Positions 44,985 to 55,079 of a DNA stretch of 62,288 bases are shown here, one piece after another (the first letter of the stretch is position 1; each line of letters begins with the position of its first letter). The stretch is from contig JAMOSB010000011.1 of assembly GCA_027068485.1 (NCBI GenBank), positions 1 through 62,288 on the forward strand. Direction: 5' to 3'. The position numbers and the translations under genes are program-made. The notes beneath the pieces are model-generated. The model did not search any database and was not told where the DNA came from. It was given only the letters and a program-made list of their open reading frames with translations. The DNA is from Sulfurovum sp. Its GTDB lineage: Bacteria > Campylobacterota > Campylobacteria > Campylobacterales > Sulfurovaceae.

Positions 44985-46067
44985 TTATACGATATGCTTC
45001 TCATTGACACGATAGGTATAGAGGGCATAGCCCCAGAGGAGTAGGATAGGGAGTATCACCGTATACTCAGGTGCCAAGACACCATTTTTGCCTATCTGAT
45101 TGAGTCCAAAGAGTAGTCCCCATACGATAAAAGTCACCCCCATCGCCAGTGCCATCACCCCACTGAGATTGACCATGCGTGCATGAAAGGGGAGCTTAAA
45201 GAAGAGTAGCAGTACCAACGCGATAGAGAAGAGGGGTACGATAGCTTTCTCATAGAGTGCTGCACGGATTTTATTGGAGCTGAGTCCCTGTATAGCAAGG
45301 AGCTTCCATGTATTGACCGCATCGATAATATTGAGTGTTTTCCCCTCATAGAGTGACTCAATAATCTTAGGCTTATAACCATAGAGTGTCTTGATATGCT
45401 CCTTATGCTCCACACGGTATCGTATCAATTCACCATTCTCATAAATATGGGTCTTGAGTGTCGCATCTGTTGCTGTCCACAACTCCCCATCAAAGTGTGC
45501 CATAGGTGCATGAATGGTATAACGCACTTGATACTTATCCACCTTAAAGATCGTAATATCCTCTATTTTTTTCGCTATAGGATCAAGCTTTTTGATATAG
45601 ACAAAGGTATCATTGTATTTAAAGAAGAGATCATTGACATCATAGGTGTGTAGCTCATTTTCCAAAATCTGCATCGCCATATCCTTGGCATAGGAGAACT
45701 TCGTCGTATGCAGTAGCGTAAAGAGTATATAGGTCATCATCGCTACACTTATGAGAGGTAAGAGGAGTCTCCGTTTGCTATAGCCAAAGGCGTGAAATGC
45801 CCCCATGGTACTATTTTTGATCAAGGCAAACTTAGTCATAATCACCGCAAAGACAATCGCCAAGGGGTAGAGAAGTCCTAACGCCTCCTGCCACATATAG
45901 AAGATATAGAGTATCTTATAGTTCCCTGAAACATCAAGCTTGGGGAGATGCTGAAAATAATCAATCGTCGCAAACGCGGTGGAGAGTCCAAAGAGTATCG
46001 CAAGAAGATTTTTGGTGTAGAGTTTGGCGATATAGGTAAAGTAGAGGGGTGGGGAGAGAAGGCTCAT
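44985..46067 (-). CDS. lptG: LptF/LptG family permease of the LPS export ABC transporter
   Basis: About 360 residues. It is an inner-membrane permease that works with LptB2 and LptC to move LPS out of the inner membrane. Two N-terminal segments form helices (about 10-30, 55-75, 95-120), a periplasmic domain of about 150 residues follows, and three C-terminal helices (about 265-355) close the protein, the layout of YjgP/YjgQ proteins. The ATG overlaps the pth stop by one base (TGATG), and a GTG one codon earlier is less likely. The location after pth and rplY follows the Campylobacter order. LptF is not in the window, so the F/G choice rests on context. Confidence 0.85.
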   Translation of the reverse strand: MSLLSPPLYFTYIAKLYTKNLLAILFGLSTAFATIDYFQHLPKLDVSGNYKILYIFYMWQEALGLLYPLAIVFAVIMTKFALIKNSTMGAFHAFGYSKRRLLLPLISVAMMTYILFTLLHTTKFSYAKDMAMQILENELHTYDVNDLFFKYNDTFVYIKKLDPIAKKIEDITIFKVDKYQVRYTIHAPMAHFDGELWTATDATLKTHIYENGELIRYRVEHKEHIKTLYGYKPKIIESLYEGKTLNIIDAVNTWKLLAIQGLSSNKIRAALYEKAIVPLFSIALVLLLFFKLPFHARMVNLSGVMALAMGVTFIVWGLLFGLNQIGKNGVLAPEYTVILPILLLWGYALYTYRVNEKHIV

Positions 46068-46633
46068 CACCCTAAGCTCTCAATAGATTTGAGGCTATAG
46101 TGTGACTTGACTATGTTAAGCTCTTCCCGACTCAACGCCATAGAAGCCTTGGCAACATGCCTAATAAGCAAGGTAAGCTTCCTCAACTCCTCTTCAGAGA
46201 AGTCATGGAGTACATAGTCTGCAACTTGTGACTTATAGGCTGGTTTCCCTACCCCTACACGGACACGCAGATACTCCTTGCCTATGGTTCCATCGATCGA
46301 TTTGAGCCCATTGTGTCCCCCGTCTCCTCCACCTCTTTTGAAACGCACCGCACCAAAAGGCAGATCGATATCATCATGTATCACTACAATATCAGCTAAC
46401 TCGACCTTAAAAAAGTGTTTGACCACCTGTAGGCTCTTGCCTGAGAGGTTCATAAAAGTGGTAGGTTTCAAAAAAAGTGTTTGGGAGATACGGGAGAGTT
46501 CACCGTGAAAGGAGTTTTTGGAGATATCTCTAGCCCCAAGGTCATCAATCAATTGATCAATAACTTTGAAGCCGATATTGTGTCGTGTATTTTCATATGC
46601 TTTTCCTGGATTTCCAAGACCTACAAAGAGCAT
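46067..46633 (-). CDS. pth: Peptidyl-tRNA hydrolase
   Basis: 188 residues from the ATG at 46633. It releases peptides from prematurely detached peptidyl-tRNA. The N-terminus MLFVGLGNPGKAYENTRHNIGF contains the conserved Asn8 and catalytic His18, and VIHDDIDLPFGAVRFKRGG and GGHNGLKSI are typical motifs. It follows rplY by 20 bp and overlaps lptG. Confidence 0.96.
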   Translation of the reverse strand: MLFVGLGNPGKAYENTRHNIGFKVIDQLIDDLGARDISKNSFHGELSRISQTLFLKPTTFMNLSGKSLQVVKHFFKVELADIVVIHDDIDLPFGAVRFKRGGGDGGHNGLKSIDGTIGKEYLRVRVGVGKPAYKSQVADYVLHDFSEEELRKLTLLIRHVAKASMALSREELNIVKSHYSLKSIESLG

Positions 46634-46653
46634 CACAACACTATCTTAGTGGG

Positions 46654-47190
46654 TTATTTTGCTTTGATTACACCACAAAGTGCCACATCTTCTCTCTCCA
46701 TGATACGACAGTTTGCTGGTACTTCAATATCTCTTACCAAGATAGAGTCATCTCTATCAAGTGGCTCTACATTGAGGTCAAAGCTTGCTGGCATATCTTC
46801 GATAGCGCCTCTTACTTTGATTCTCTTTTTCGCCATAACAAGTACCCCTTTGTTCTTGAGACCAATAGGTGTTCCGTGTGTTACAACAGGGACAAGGAAG
46901 TTTGTCACTTGACCTGGTACAGCTACTCTAAGATCTACATGGACTGCATCACCATTGACTGGGTGTAGTTGATACTCTTGGATTACAACATTAAGCTCAG
47001 TATCACCAACTTTGATTGGCATTGCCAATCCCTCTTTTGATCTTACTGCTCTAATAAAATCCCCGCGTTTAAACGCAGCATGAATATTCTCTACACCATT
47101 TGCATAGATGTTTGCAATTAGATAACCATCTCTTTTAAGCTGCTTTGCATTACGCTTTCCGATACTCTCTCTAACGATACCTTCTAACAT
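46654..47190 (-). CDS. rplY: 50S ribosomal protein L25 / general stress protein CTC
   Basis: 178 residues from ATG 47190 (AAGGA upstream), a two-domain L25/CTC protein binding 5S rRNA. The N-terminal IGKRNAKQLKRDGYLIANIYANG and VIQEYQLHPVNGDAVHVDL match TL5/CTC. The C-terminal beta domain (RVAVPGQVTNFLVPVVTHGT and on) is the long form. A clean -10 box lies upstream, so rplY-pth-lptG is one transcription unit. Confidence 0.94.
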   Translation of the reverse strand: MLEGIVRESIGKRNAKQLKRDGYLIANIYANGVENIHAAFKRGDFIRAVRSKEGLAMPIKVGDTELNVVIQEYQLHPVNGDAVHVDLRVAVPGQVTNFLVPVVTHGTPIGLKNKGVLVMAKKRIKVRGAIEDMPASFDLNVEPLDRDDSILVRDIEVPANCRIMEREDVALCGVIKAK

Positions 47191-47243
47191 GTCGATCCTT
47201 GTATATAGTAATATTATCCTGTCCGCTGACAAAATAGTCGGCA

Positions 47244-47249
47244 ATTATA
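47244..47249 (-). promoter_or_regulatory. Promoter -10 box of rplY-pth-lptG
   Basis: TATAAT on the minus strand in AGTGGGTATAATTGCCG, 54 bp before the rplY start and 26 bp after the pilT stop. Confidence 0.6.
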
Positions 47250-47274
47250 CCCACTTTTCTTTTAAGTAGGCTTT

Positions 47275-48441
47275 CTACTCTTCGTCCTCATCATCCCCCT
47301 TAAGACCGAAGAACTCTGCCTCTTTCCCCTCATCCTCAGGATTGACCTTCGCTCCCTTACCGACCCCTTGCATTCTAAGCTTCATATCAGAGGGGTTGGT
47401 CGCATACTCAAGTGCCATCTCTTCGGTAATCTTACCATCATAGAAGTGGTCAAGTAGTGACTGATCGAAGGTCTGTGTCCCATAGATCTCTTTCCCCTCT
47501 GCAAGTGCATCAGGGATCTCACTATCTCGATCCTCTGCGATAAGCTGTTCGATTCGTGCTGTCTTTTTGAGTATCTCAAGCCCTGCAACACGCCCCCCCT
47601 CGATCGTAGGGATAAGCCGTTGTGAGAGAACCCCCTCCAAGACCGATGCGAGAGCAAGACGGATACGCGGTTGCTCCTCTGCCCCAAAGGTACCGATGAT
47701 TCTATCGATCGTCTCTTTGGCATCCAAGGTGTGTAGCGTAGAGAAGACCAAGTGACCTGTATTGGCTGCGTGTAGTGCGATCTCAATCGTCTCGATATCC
47801 CGCATCTCCCCTACCAAGATGATATCAGGATCCTCTCGTAGTGCCGCCTTAAGTGCATCAGCAAAGGAGTGAGTATCCTCTCCTACCCCCCTCTGATTGA
47901 TCAGACACTTCTTATCGGGGTGGACAAACTCCACGGGATCCTCTACCGTAATGATATGTTTAGATTGTGTCGCATTGATACGATCGACAATCGCCGCAAG
48001 AGTGGTAGATTTACCCGATCCTGTCACCCCTGTGACCAAGATCATCCCCCGTTGTATCTCAGTGAGATCCTCCACTGCCTTAGGGAGCTTGAGCTTCTCA
48101 AGAGGTAAGATCTCTACAGGAATAATACGCATAACCGAGGAGAGTCCATTCATCTGATAGAAGAAATTGGCACGAAACCGCCCCTCTGTCCCAATCACAT
48201 AGGAGAAGTCTAGCTGAAGATCTTCAGAGAGTTTGGTATACTGATCGGGCGTGAGAATCTCCTTAGCAAGATTCTCCATCATCGTGGCATCCCACACCTC
48301 TTTGCCTAGTGCTTTGAGGCTACCGTGTATCCGTACGCGTGGTATGGCAGTCGCTTTTAAGTGGAGATCAGAGCCTCCATTTTTGCTCATCACCCGTAGA
48401 TACTGCTGTAACTTTGTCTCCATTGGTCCTATCGTTGCCAT
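47275..48441 (-). CDS. Type IV pilus retraction ATPase PilT/PilU
   Basis: 388 residues, a hexameric secretion-type ATPase that drives pilus retraction. It has the N-terminal PilT domain (SKNGGSDLHLKATAIPRVR), Walker A VTGVTGSGKSTTLA at about 137-150 and an Asp box (ITVEDPVEFVH). The Walker B region is ILVGEMRDIETIEIAL and the His box is STLHTLDA. The C-terminal tail is long and acidic (GDDEDEE), which is not usual in PilT and leaves PilT versus PilU undecided. No other pilus gene is in the window. The ATG comes one base after the tal stop. Confidence 0.93.
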   Translation of the reverse strand: MATIGPMETKLQQYLRVMSKNGGSDLHLKATAIPRVRIHGSLKALGKEVWDATMMENLAKEILTPDQYTKLSEDLQLDFSYVIGTEGRFRANFFYQMNGLSSVMRIIPVEILPLEKLKLPKAVEDLTEIQRGMILVTGVTGSGKSTTLAAIVDRINATQSKHIITVEDPVEFVHPDKKCLINQRGVGEDTHSFADALKAALREDPDIILVGEMRDIETIEIALHAANTGHLVFSTLHTLDAKETIDRIIGTFGAEEQPRIRLALASVLEGVLSQRLIPTIEGGRVAGLEILKKTARIEQLIAEDRDSEIPDALAEGKEIYGTQTFDQSLLDHFYDGKITEEMALEYATNPSDMKLRMQGVGKGAKVNPEDEGKEAEFFGLKGDDEDEE

Positions 48442-48442
48442 C

Positions 48443-49444
48443 TTATGCTCCTTTTAGTGCTACTAACATCTGCGTAAACGCCTCTTCAAACGCTTTGAGT
48501 CCATCCTCAAGTAGCAGGGCATAGACCTCATCCATCTCAAATCCATTATCAGAGAGTTTGGTAAAGTACCCATCAATCACGGACTGCTCGATAGGGAGTG
48601 CGACCTTACCCTGAGGGCGTTTGATATAGGCATCGATTGTCGCCAGTGGTGCGGTATTGATACTATGAGAAGCCAAAAGCTCTCGGATATAGTAGTCCGC
48701 CTCCAAGGCATCCCCCTTGACCCCTGTACTCGCAAAGAGAGTACGGATATGCGGTACCTCAGCATTTTCAATGAGATTGTAGATGTGTGCGGCATTGTAG
48801 ATACCCGTCTTGGATACTTCGATCCCCTCCCCTGCCAAATCACTATCAAGCAGACGATCAAAACGACTCACAAAGACAGAGACCACCCCATCGACTCTAC
48901 CTTTTCCGTGTGAGTGGGCGATCTCTATCCCCTCCTGCATCGCTTTGAGGGTACGCTTGGCTTGATCGGGAGAGAAGATTAGTGTCGCATTGACTGAGAT
49001 CCCCTCACTCAGCAACTGACGCATCGCCTCATACCCTGCGTGCGTCGCAGGGACTTTGACCATTACATTGGGCTCACCAATCGCCTCAAAGAGTCGTCGC
49101 CCCTCAGCGACTGTCCCCTCGGTATCTTTGGAGAGAAAGGGATCGACTTCGATAGAGATATACCCATCACTCCCCGCTTCATAGACTCCTCTTAGTGCCT
49201 TGGCTGCGGTACGGATATCCTCAATAGCGAGGGCTTCATACTTGGCTTTGGGACTCTCTTCTTTGAGAGATGCAAGCTGTGCTTTATAGGCGGGTGAGGA
49301 GGTGATAGCCGTAGCGAAGATAGAGGGGTTACTCGTCGCACCATTGATAACCCCCTGCTCTATCAACGCCCCAAAGTCACGCTGAAGATACTCACGCTCG
49401 ACAAAATCCAACCACAACGAGAACCCTAAACTTCTATCAACCAT
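48443..49444 (-). CDS. tal: Transaldolase
   Basis: About 333 residues. It transfers dihydroxyacetone between sugar phosphates in the pentose phosphate pathway. The Schiff-base lysine is Lys130 in NVMVKVPATHAG. Other family segments are GVINGATSNPSIFATAI, GISVNATLIFSPDQ and VDGVVSVFVSRFDRL. The ATG at 49444 overlaps the end of aat by 8 bp, with GGGAGT upstream; a GTG 3 bases earlier is the alternative. Its operon neighbours are unrelated protein turnover and pilus genes. Confidence 0.93.
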   Translation of the reverse strand: MVDRSLGFSLWLDFVEREYLQRDFGALIEQGVINGATSNPSIFATAITSSPAYKAQLASLKEESPKAKYEALAIEDIRTAAKALRGVYEAGSDGYISIEVDPFLSKDTEGTVAEGRRLFEAIGEPNVMVKVPATHAGYEAMRQLLSEGISVNATLIFSPDQAKRTLKAMQEGIEIAHSHGKGRVDGVVSVFVSRFDRLLDSDLAGEGIEVSKTGIYNAAHIYNLIENAEVPHIRTLFASTGVKGDALEADYYIRELLASHSINTAPLATIDAYIKRPQGKVALPIEQSVIDGYFTKLSDNGFEMDEVYALLLEDGLKAFEEAFTQMLVALKGA

Positions 49445-50171
49445 CACTATACTCCCAAGAAAAATTGTGCCATACCCCTAAATCACTGGGCTTCTGTAGG
49501 GCAAGATCAAGCTGATCGAGATAGCTATCTCGTGAGACCTCTCTTGCACCCAACCCCACCATATGATCTGTTGGCATCTGGCAATCAATAAAATCATACC
49601 CCTTTGCACCTAAGACATCGCTAAGTGCCTTAAAGGCGACTTTAGAGGCATCAGCGACCAAGGAGAACATCGACTCCCCAAAAAAGACCTTCCCCATCGC
49701 AAGCCCATAGAGTCCCCCCACCAAACGCCCCTCTAAGTAGACCTCTACACTATGCCCAAACCCCTCCTCATGGAGTCGGATATACGCCTCTTGTATCTCC
49801 GAGACGATCCAAGTATGCTCTTGCCCCTCTCTAGGGACATGGGCACAGTATCCTATCACCTCGCTAAATGCCCGATCAAAAGTGACCTGAAACTTCCCAC
49901 TACGAAGCACCCGACGAAACGATTTACGCAGATAAAACTGCTCAGGGTAGAGGAGCAAACGAGGATTTGGAGACCACCAGAGGATCGGATCTCCTGCACT
50001 ATACCACGGGAAGATACCCTTACGGTAGGCTGTCAAAAGGCGTGAAGAACTCAAATCACCCCCATACGCCAATAGCCCCTCATCAGAGGCTTCACGCGGA
50101 TTGGGAAAGGTATACGCGTAGCCACTCAACGGTGGGATAAAGTACTCCTCCTCTTCAAACATCGACCCCAT
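49437..50171 (-). CDS. aat: Leucyl/phenylalanyl-tRNA-protein transferase
   Basis: About 244 residues. It adds Leu or Phe to the N-terminus of proteins starting with Lys or Arg, creating an N-degron for ClpS-ClpAP. Motifs of the family: GLLAYGGDLSSSRLLTAYRKGIFPWY, PILWWSPNPRLL, HSVEVYLEGRLVGGLYGLAMG, FFGESMFS and DCQMPTDHMVGLGA. The start of choice is ATG 50171. clpA lies 9 bp upstream, and tal overlaps the 3' end. Confidence 0.95.
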   Translation of the reverse strand: MGSMFEEEEYFIPPLSGYAYTFPNPREASDEGLLAYGGDLSSSRLLTAYRKGIFPWYSAGDPILWWSPNPRLLLYPEQFYLRKSFRRVLRSGKFQVTFDRAFSEVIGYCAHVPREGQEHTWIVSEIQEAYIRLHEEGFGHSVEVYLEGRLVGGLYGLAMGKVFFGESMFSLVADASKVAFKALSDVLGAKGYDFIDCQMPTDHMVGLGAREVSRDSYLDQLDLALQKPSDLGVWHNFSWEYSDG

Positions 50172-50180
50172 CACACACCC

Positions 50181-52388
50181 CTAAAGCTGTGTGGACAAAG
50201 GAGTCGCACGGTAGTCAAAGCGTAACGCACCATTTTTGTACTTCACTTTTACTACTCCTCCCTCTTGAAGTGAACCAAAGAGTATCGCATCACTCAACGC
50301 CTCATTGATCTGCTCATCAATCACCCGTGCAATATCTCTAGCCCCATACTGCACATCATACCCCTCTTGGGCGAGGTAGGCTTTGGCTTTGGGGGTGACC
50401 TCTACAGTGACCTCTTTGGGTGCCAAGAGTCTATTGAGCTTCACAATCTCACGATCGACAATTGCCACAAGTATCTCTAGGGAGAGGGAGTTGAAGCGTA
50501 TCGTCGCACTCAATCGGTTACGAAACTCTGGAGAGAAAAACGCTTTGAGTGCTTTATCGCTCTGAGAGGTCGTCGTGTTGTGAAAGCCCATGGTATTAGG
50601 CTCTTTGGTACCGATATTGGAGGTCATAATCAAGATGACATTTTTAAAGTCACTTACTACTCCGTTGTTATCGGTGAGTTTGGCACCATCCATCACCTGT
50701 AGTAGAATATTCATGATATCAGGGTGTGCCTTCTCTATCTCATCGAGGAGTAGCACCGTATGGGGGTGCTTTTTGATCATCTCAGTGAGTAGTCCCCCCT
50801 GCTCATACCCCACATACCCTGGAGGAGCCCCGACTAGACGGCTAATGGTGTGTGCCTCCATATACTCACTCATATCGATACGCTCAAAGTGTATCTGCAT
50901 CGTATCGGCTAGCTGTGTCGCAAGGGCGGTCTTCCCTACCCCCGTAGGTCCCACAAAGAGAAACGACCCAATCGGTCTATTGGCACCATTGAGTCCCGCA
51001 TAGGAGCGTTTGATCGCTCGACTCAACGCCTCTATCGCCTCAGATTGCCCGATAATCTCCACAGAGAGATCACGGCTTAGGTGTTGAAGCTTGGCTTTAT
51101 CACTCTTACCGATGACAGAGGAGGGGAGCTTCATGATCTTTGCCACACTCTCCTCAATATCACTAGGCTCCACCGATACCCCACTCAAGCCCCTTAGCAT
51201 AAAGTGTGCCCCCGTCTCATCGATGATATCCATCGCCTTATCGGGGAGAAACCGATCGTGAAGATACTTCACCGAGAGGTCAATCGCACGCAAGAGTGAG
51301 GCATCACTAAAGTAGATCGCATGGTGGGCTTCATACTTGTGTTTCACCCCTTGGAGGATCGTCATCGTATCAGCTTGACTTGGCTCTTCGACATCGATCT
51401 TGGCAAAACGACGGCTCAGAGCCTTATCCTTATCAAAGAAGTTACGATACTCCGCGTAGGTCGTCGCCCCGATACACTTCAACTCTCCACGCGCGAGTGC
51501 GGGCTTGAGGAGGTTGGAGGCATCCATACTCCCCCCACTGGTTGCACCTGCCCCCACCATCGTGTGTATCTCATCGATAAACAAGATCGCCCCCTCTGTG
51601 GCGATAAGCTCAGCGATAATCCCTTTAAGGCGTTTCTCAAACTCCCCACGATACTTAGTCCCCGCGACCAATGTCCCCATATCGAGTGCGTAGAGCTTCG
51701 CTGACTGGAGTATCTCAGGTACAGCACCTTGGGCGATCTTGAGTGCCAATCCCTCTGCAATCGCCGTCTTCCCTACGCCAGGTTCACCCACGAGTAGCGG
51801 ATTGTTCTTTTTGCGACGACAGAGTGTCTGCATCACCCGTTCGATCTCCTCTGTGCGTCCTACGACAGGGTCGATTTTGTCTGTAGAGGCGAGAGCTACT
51901 AGCTCCACGGTAAACTCTGCTAGGAGTGACTGCTTCTCCTCCTTGGGGGTTGTCTCAGACTCCTCCAAGAGATCAGCATGTGCAATCACCTCCAAGATAT
52001 CCACCCGTGTAATCCCCTCTCGCACCAAGAGGTAGCGTGCATAGGCATGCTCCTGCTCAAAGAGTGCGATGAGCATATCCCCCACACTCGCCTCCTCTCG
52101 ACCTGAGCTATGGATATGTCTCATCATCTCATTGATCGCATCAGAGAGAGAGACCGTCTCAAATGGCTCAATCCCCTCTGCCATCGTAGGAAAACTCTTG
52201 GTGATATGGGCAAGGATAGACTCGGTAAGGGGTATGGTATCGACCCCTAGTGTAGAGAGGATCTTCTCCCCCTCCGCACTCTGGACAATCGCCCAAAAAA
52301 CATGCTCGACACTGAGGTACTCATGGTGTTGCTCTTTGGCATAGCTTAGTGCGTGTTGAAATACCCTATTGAGTGTGATACTAATCAT
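50181..52388 (-). CDS. clpA: ATP-dependent Clp protease ATP-binding subunit ClpA
   Basis: 735 residues, the unfoldase partner of ClpP. It has an N-domain with the double Clp repeat (about 1-140), where ClpS docks. AAA-1 has Walker [14 protein letters not shown] near 201 and AAA-2 has [13 protein letters not shown] near 481. There is no ClpB-type middle coiled coil, which makes it ClpA or ClpC type; ClpS 8 bp upstream settles it as ClpA. An IGL-type loop for ClpP docking was not confidently located. Part of clpS-clpA-aat. Confidence 0.95.
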   Translation of the reverse strand: MISITLNRVFQHALSYAKEQHHEYLSVEHVFWAIVQSAEGEKILSTLGVDTIPLTESILAHITKSFPTMAEGIEPFETVSLSDAINEMMRHIHSSGREEASVGDMLIALFEQEHAYARYLLVREGITRVDILEVIAHADLLEESETTPKEEKQSLLAEFTVELVALASTDKIDPVVGRTEEIERVMQTLCRRKKNNPLLVGEPGVGKTAIAEGLALKIAQGAVPEILQSAKLYALDMGTLVAGTKYRGEFEKRLKGIIAELIATEGAILFIDEIHTMVGAGATSGGSMDASNLLKPALARGELKCIGATTYAEYRNFFDKDKALSRRFAKIDVEEPSQADTMTILQGVKHKYEAHHAIYFSDASLLRAIDLSVKYLHDRFLPDKAMDIIDETGAHFMLRGLSGVSVEPSDIEESVAKIMKLPSSVIGKSDKAKLQHLSRDLSVEIIGQSEAIEALSRAIKRSYAGLNGANRPIGSFLFVGPTGVGKTALATQLADTMQIHFERIDMSEYMEAHTISRLVGAPPGYVGYEQGGLLTEMIKKHPHTVLLLDEIEKAHPDIMNILLQVMDGAKLTDNNGVVSDFKNVILIMTSNIGTKEPNTMGFHNTTTSQSDKALKAFFSPEFRNRLSATIRFNSLSLEILVAIVDREIVKLNRLLAPKEVTVEVTPKAKAYLAQEGYDVQYGARDIARVIDEQINEALSDAILFGSLQEGGVVKVKYKNGALRFDYRATPLSTQL

Positions 52389-52396
52389 CGTGACTT

Positions 52397-52696
52397 CTAC
52401 TGCTCCTCTTCTATCGTAGCAAGCAGTGGGAACTCTTGCTGTTTGGCTTGCTGTTTGACCTGCATCGCTTTGGTCTGTGCAATCTCAAAACTATAGACCC
52501 CACACAACCCCTGACCCTTCTGGTGTATCTCCAACATAATCTGCTCCGCTTGAGCATCTGTCTTATGAAAAATCCCCACCAACACCTCGACAACAAAATC
52601 CATACTCGTATAGTCATCATTGTGAAGCAGTACCTTAAACATCTTTGGCTCATCGAGTGCTAAGGCACTCTCTATCTCTTCTTCAAACTTTGGCAT
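52397..52696 (-). CDS. clpS: ClpS adaptor protein (N-degron recognition)
   Basis: 99 residues. It delivers N-degron substrates to ClpAP. The substrate-binding motif VLLHNDDYTSMDFVV is intact, with the Asn-Asp-Asp cluster that binds the alpha-amino group of the substrate, and IMLEIHQKGQGLCGVYSFEIAQTKA follows the ClpS fold. Separated by 62 bp from bioD, which is divergent; a TATAAT lies in the gap. Confidence 0.95.
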   Translation of the reverse strand: MPKFEEEIESALALDEPKMFKVLLHNDDYTSMDFVVEVLVGIFHKTDAQAEQIMLEIHQKGQGLCGVYSFEIAQTKAMQVKQQAKQQEFPLLATIEEEQ

Positions 52697-52730
52697 AGTG
52701 TGGTAATATTCCTTTATAAATAATCGCTAT

Positions 52731-52736
52731 ATTATA
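52731..52736 (-). promoter_or_regulatory. Candidate -10 box for the clpS operon
   Basis: TATAAT on the minus strand in TTCTGTATAATATAGCG, 35 bp before the clpS start. Overlapping plus-strand TATATT/TATTAT (52728-52735) could serve bioD, so the two genes may have overlapping divergent promoters. Confidence 0.45.
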
Positions 52737-52758
52737 CAGAAAATAGAAGGAATTTCAA

Positions 52759-53400
52759 GTGCGTCCACTCTTTATCACCGCCACAGGCACCAATGTAGGC
52801 AAAACATACACAACCCTCCAACTCATCGAGATACTCTCTGCTCATGGCATACGCGTAGGGGTCTACAAACCCATCGAGACAGGGGTGACCACACACGCCC
52901 CTGATGCGACCGCACTCCTCCATGCCGTACAGCGACACAATCCCACCTTTGGCTCACTCACTCCAAGTGATATCACCGCCTACACCTTCCCACTCCCCGC
53001 CGCTCCATTTTGTGCAGACACCACCCAGTGTATCGAAGTAGAACGACTCCTAGCCAAAGCCGACCAACTCTCCCAACTCTGTGACCTCCTACTCATTGAA
53101 GGAGCAGGGGGATTGATGGTACCAATCACCCAAACATTCACGATGATAGACCTCGCCCAAGCCCTCGATGCACACCTCCTGCTTGTCACCCCTAGTCGTC
53201 TAGGGTGTATCAACGATACCCTCCTCTCCCTCACACTCCTCCAGAGCCGACACCTCTCCTACGAGTGGTGTGTCAACCTCCACGAAGACCACACCACCTT
53301 TGCCCAAGTCACACAACCCTACTACGATAAAGCCTTTCCAGTGTGGTGGAGTCTACAAGAGGGATTAGAGGAGTTTTGTCAAAACTTAATAGAAAAATGA
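52759..53400 (+). CDS. bioD: Dethiobiotin synthetase
   Basis: 213 residues from a GTG start (AAGGA 7 bases upstream). It closes the ureido ring of dethiobiotin using CO2 and ATP. The P-loop TATGTNVGKTYTT covers Gly10-Thr16, GVYKPIETGVT has the family's substrate-binding lysine, and LLIEGAGGLMVPI is the second nucleotide loop. It stands alone among minus-strand genes; no other biotin gene is in the window. It converges on guaA. Confidence 0.93.
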   Translation: MRPLFITATGTNVGKTYTTLQLIEILSAHGIRVGVYKPIETGVTTHAPDATALLHAVQRHNPTFGSLTPSDITAYTFPLPAAPFCADTTQCIEVERLLAKADQLSQLCDLLLIEGAGGLMVPITQTFTMIDLAQALDAHLLLVTPSRLGCINDTLLSLTLLQSRHLSYEWCVNLHEDHTTFAQVTQPYYDKAFPVWWSLQEGLEEFCQNLIEK

Positions 53401-53417
53401 GAAAAAAAACGGTAAGC

Positions 53418-53436
53418 TCCTCCCCAAGAGGGAGGA
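53418..53436 (-). terminator. Hairpin between bioD and guaA
   Basis: TCCTCCC-TCTTG-GGGAGGA on the minus strand, 7 bp, lies 21 bp beyond the guaA stop. It is followed after 9 nt by TTTTTTTT, so it fits a guaA terminator. The plus strand has no U-run here. Confidence 0.55.
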
Positions 53437-53457
53437 AGAAGGGGTAGTAAGAGAAGC

Positions 53458-54996
53458 CTACTCCCACTCAATCGTTGCAGGGGGCTTGGAGCTGATATCG
53501 TAGACGACGCGGTTGATACCATCTATTTCGTTGATAATGCGTCGGCTCATCCCTTCGAGTACATCGTGTGGGACATGGGCAAAGGTCGCAGTCATCCCAT
53601 CGACAGACTCTACCATACGAATACAGACCGTATTGTCATAGGTACGGTTATCACCCATGACACCGACAGACTGGACATTGAGTAGCACGGTAAAGGCTTG
53701 CCATACTTTGTCGTAGTAGCCTGTGGCTTTAAGCTCCTCTTGCATAATCGCATCACTCTCTCGGATGAGATGTAAGCCCTCTTCCGTCACCGCACCCATC
53801 GTACGGATCGCCAGACCAGGTCCAGGAAAGGGGTGACGACCGATCATATCTTTGGGAAGTCCTAGCTCAAGCCCTAGCTTGCGTACCTCATCTTTGAAGA
53901 TCTCTCTTAGAGGTTCAACCAACTCAAAAGTCATCCAATCAGGAAGACCCCCTACATTGTGGTGTGATTTGATCGTCTTAGAGGGACCTTTGACAGAGAC
54001 AGACTCAATCACATCGGTATAGAGTGTCCCTTGAGCCAAAAATGCCACATCGCTATGCTTCTTCGCTTCTGCATCAAAGACCTCAATAAACTTCTCACCA
54101 ATCGCCTTACGCTTCGTCTCAGGATCACTCACCTCTTTGAGTGCCTCCATAAACTCCGCTTTGGCATCGACTGTTATAAGCGGAATATCAAGGAGTTTAA
54201 ACATCGTTTGAACATCCTCTGCTTCGTTTTTACGCAAGAGTCCTTGGTCGACAAAGACACAGATGAGTTGCTCTTTTGGTAACGCTTCATTGAGCAGTGC
54301 TGCTACGACAGAGGAGTCTACTCCACCACTCACACCACAGAGGACTTTTTTCTCCCCTACTTGCGCTCTAATCGCAGCAATCTTCTCTTTGGCAAAGCTT
54401 CCCATATTCCAAGTGCTATCACATCCACAGATATGTTTGGCGAAGTTTTTGAGCATCGCTGTCCCCTCTACAGAGTGGTGTACCTCAGGGTGAAACTGAA
54501 ACGCATAGACCCTACGGCTCTCATCTGCAATCGCTGCGTAAGGGGAGTTCTCTGAGGTCCCTATCACCTCAAACCCACTTGGCAAGCTCTCGGCTCTATC
54601 TCCATGGCTCATCCATACGATACTATCATCATTCACACCCTTGAAGATACTCGCATCACTCTCGATCTTGAGCTTGGCTTTGCCATACTCGTGATGATCT
54701 GCAGGGACGACAGAGCCACCAAAGTGCTGGGTAATCAACTGCATACCATAACAGATCCCAAGGATCGGAAGTCCAAGATCCCAGATCCCCTCATCGGGTT
54801 TGTAGGCATCTTCGGCATAGACTGACGCGGGTCCACCAGAGAGGATAATCCCTTGGGGCTGACGAGCCTTGATCGCCTCCAAGCTCTCACGGTAGGGTAC
54901 AACTTCCGTATAGACACCCGACTCTCTGAGTTTTCTTGCGATGAGTTGTGTATATTGTGAACCAAAGTCGAGGACTAAGATAGGTACTTGTTTCAT
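53458..54996 (-). CDS. guaA: GMP synthase (glutamine-hydrolysing)
   Basis: About 512 residues. It converts XMP to GMP. It has an N-terminal glutamine amidotransferase with the Cys nucleophile in GICYGMQLI and the His-Glu of FHPEVHHS. The ATP pyrophosphatase domain has [12 protein letters not shown] near residue 225, and a C-terminal dimerisation domain follows ([17 protein letters not shown], ending PATIEWE). ATG 54996 fits AAGGA better than ATG 55005. It is separated from nhaD by a hairpin. Confidence 0.97.
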   Translation of the reverse strand: MKQVPILVLDFGSQYTQLIARKLRESGVYTEVVPYRESLEAIKARQPQGIILSGGPASVYAEDAYKPDEGIWDLGLPILGICYGMQLITQHFGGSVVPADHHEYGKAKLKIESDASIFKGVNDDSIVWMSHGDRAESLPSGFEVIGTSENSPYAAIADESRRVYAFQFHPEVHHSVEGTAMLKNFAKHICGCDSTWNMGSFAKEKIAAIRAQVGEKKVLCGVSGGVDSSVVAALLNEALPKEQLICVFVDQGLLRKNEAEDVQTMFKLLDIPLITVDAKAEFMEALKEVSDPETKRKAIGEKFIEVFDAEAKKHSDVAFLAQGTLYTDVIESVSVKGPSKTIKSHHNVGGLPDWMTFELVEPLREIFKDEVRKLGLELGLPKDMIGRHPFPGPGLAIRTMGAVTEEGLHLIRESDAIMQEELKATGYYDKVWQAFTVLLNVQSVGVMGDNRTYDNTVCIRMVESVDGMTATFAHVPHDVLEGMSRRIINEIDGINRVVYDISSKPPATIEWE

Positions 54997-55053
54997 AGAT
55001 AACATCCTTATATTTGTATGTCTAACCCTTACGCATAACAGTTAGGGATACAA

Positions 55054-55076
55054 ATAGGGTGCCTTACGCACCCTAT
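55054..55076 (-). terminator. Terminator-like hairpin after nhaD
   Basis: ATAGGGTGC-GTAAG-GCACCCTAT on the minus strand forms a perfect 9-bp stem 3 bp after the nhaD stop, followed by TTTGTAT. It separates nhaD from guaA. Confidence 0.6.
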
Positions 55077-55079
55077 AAG

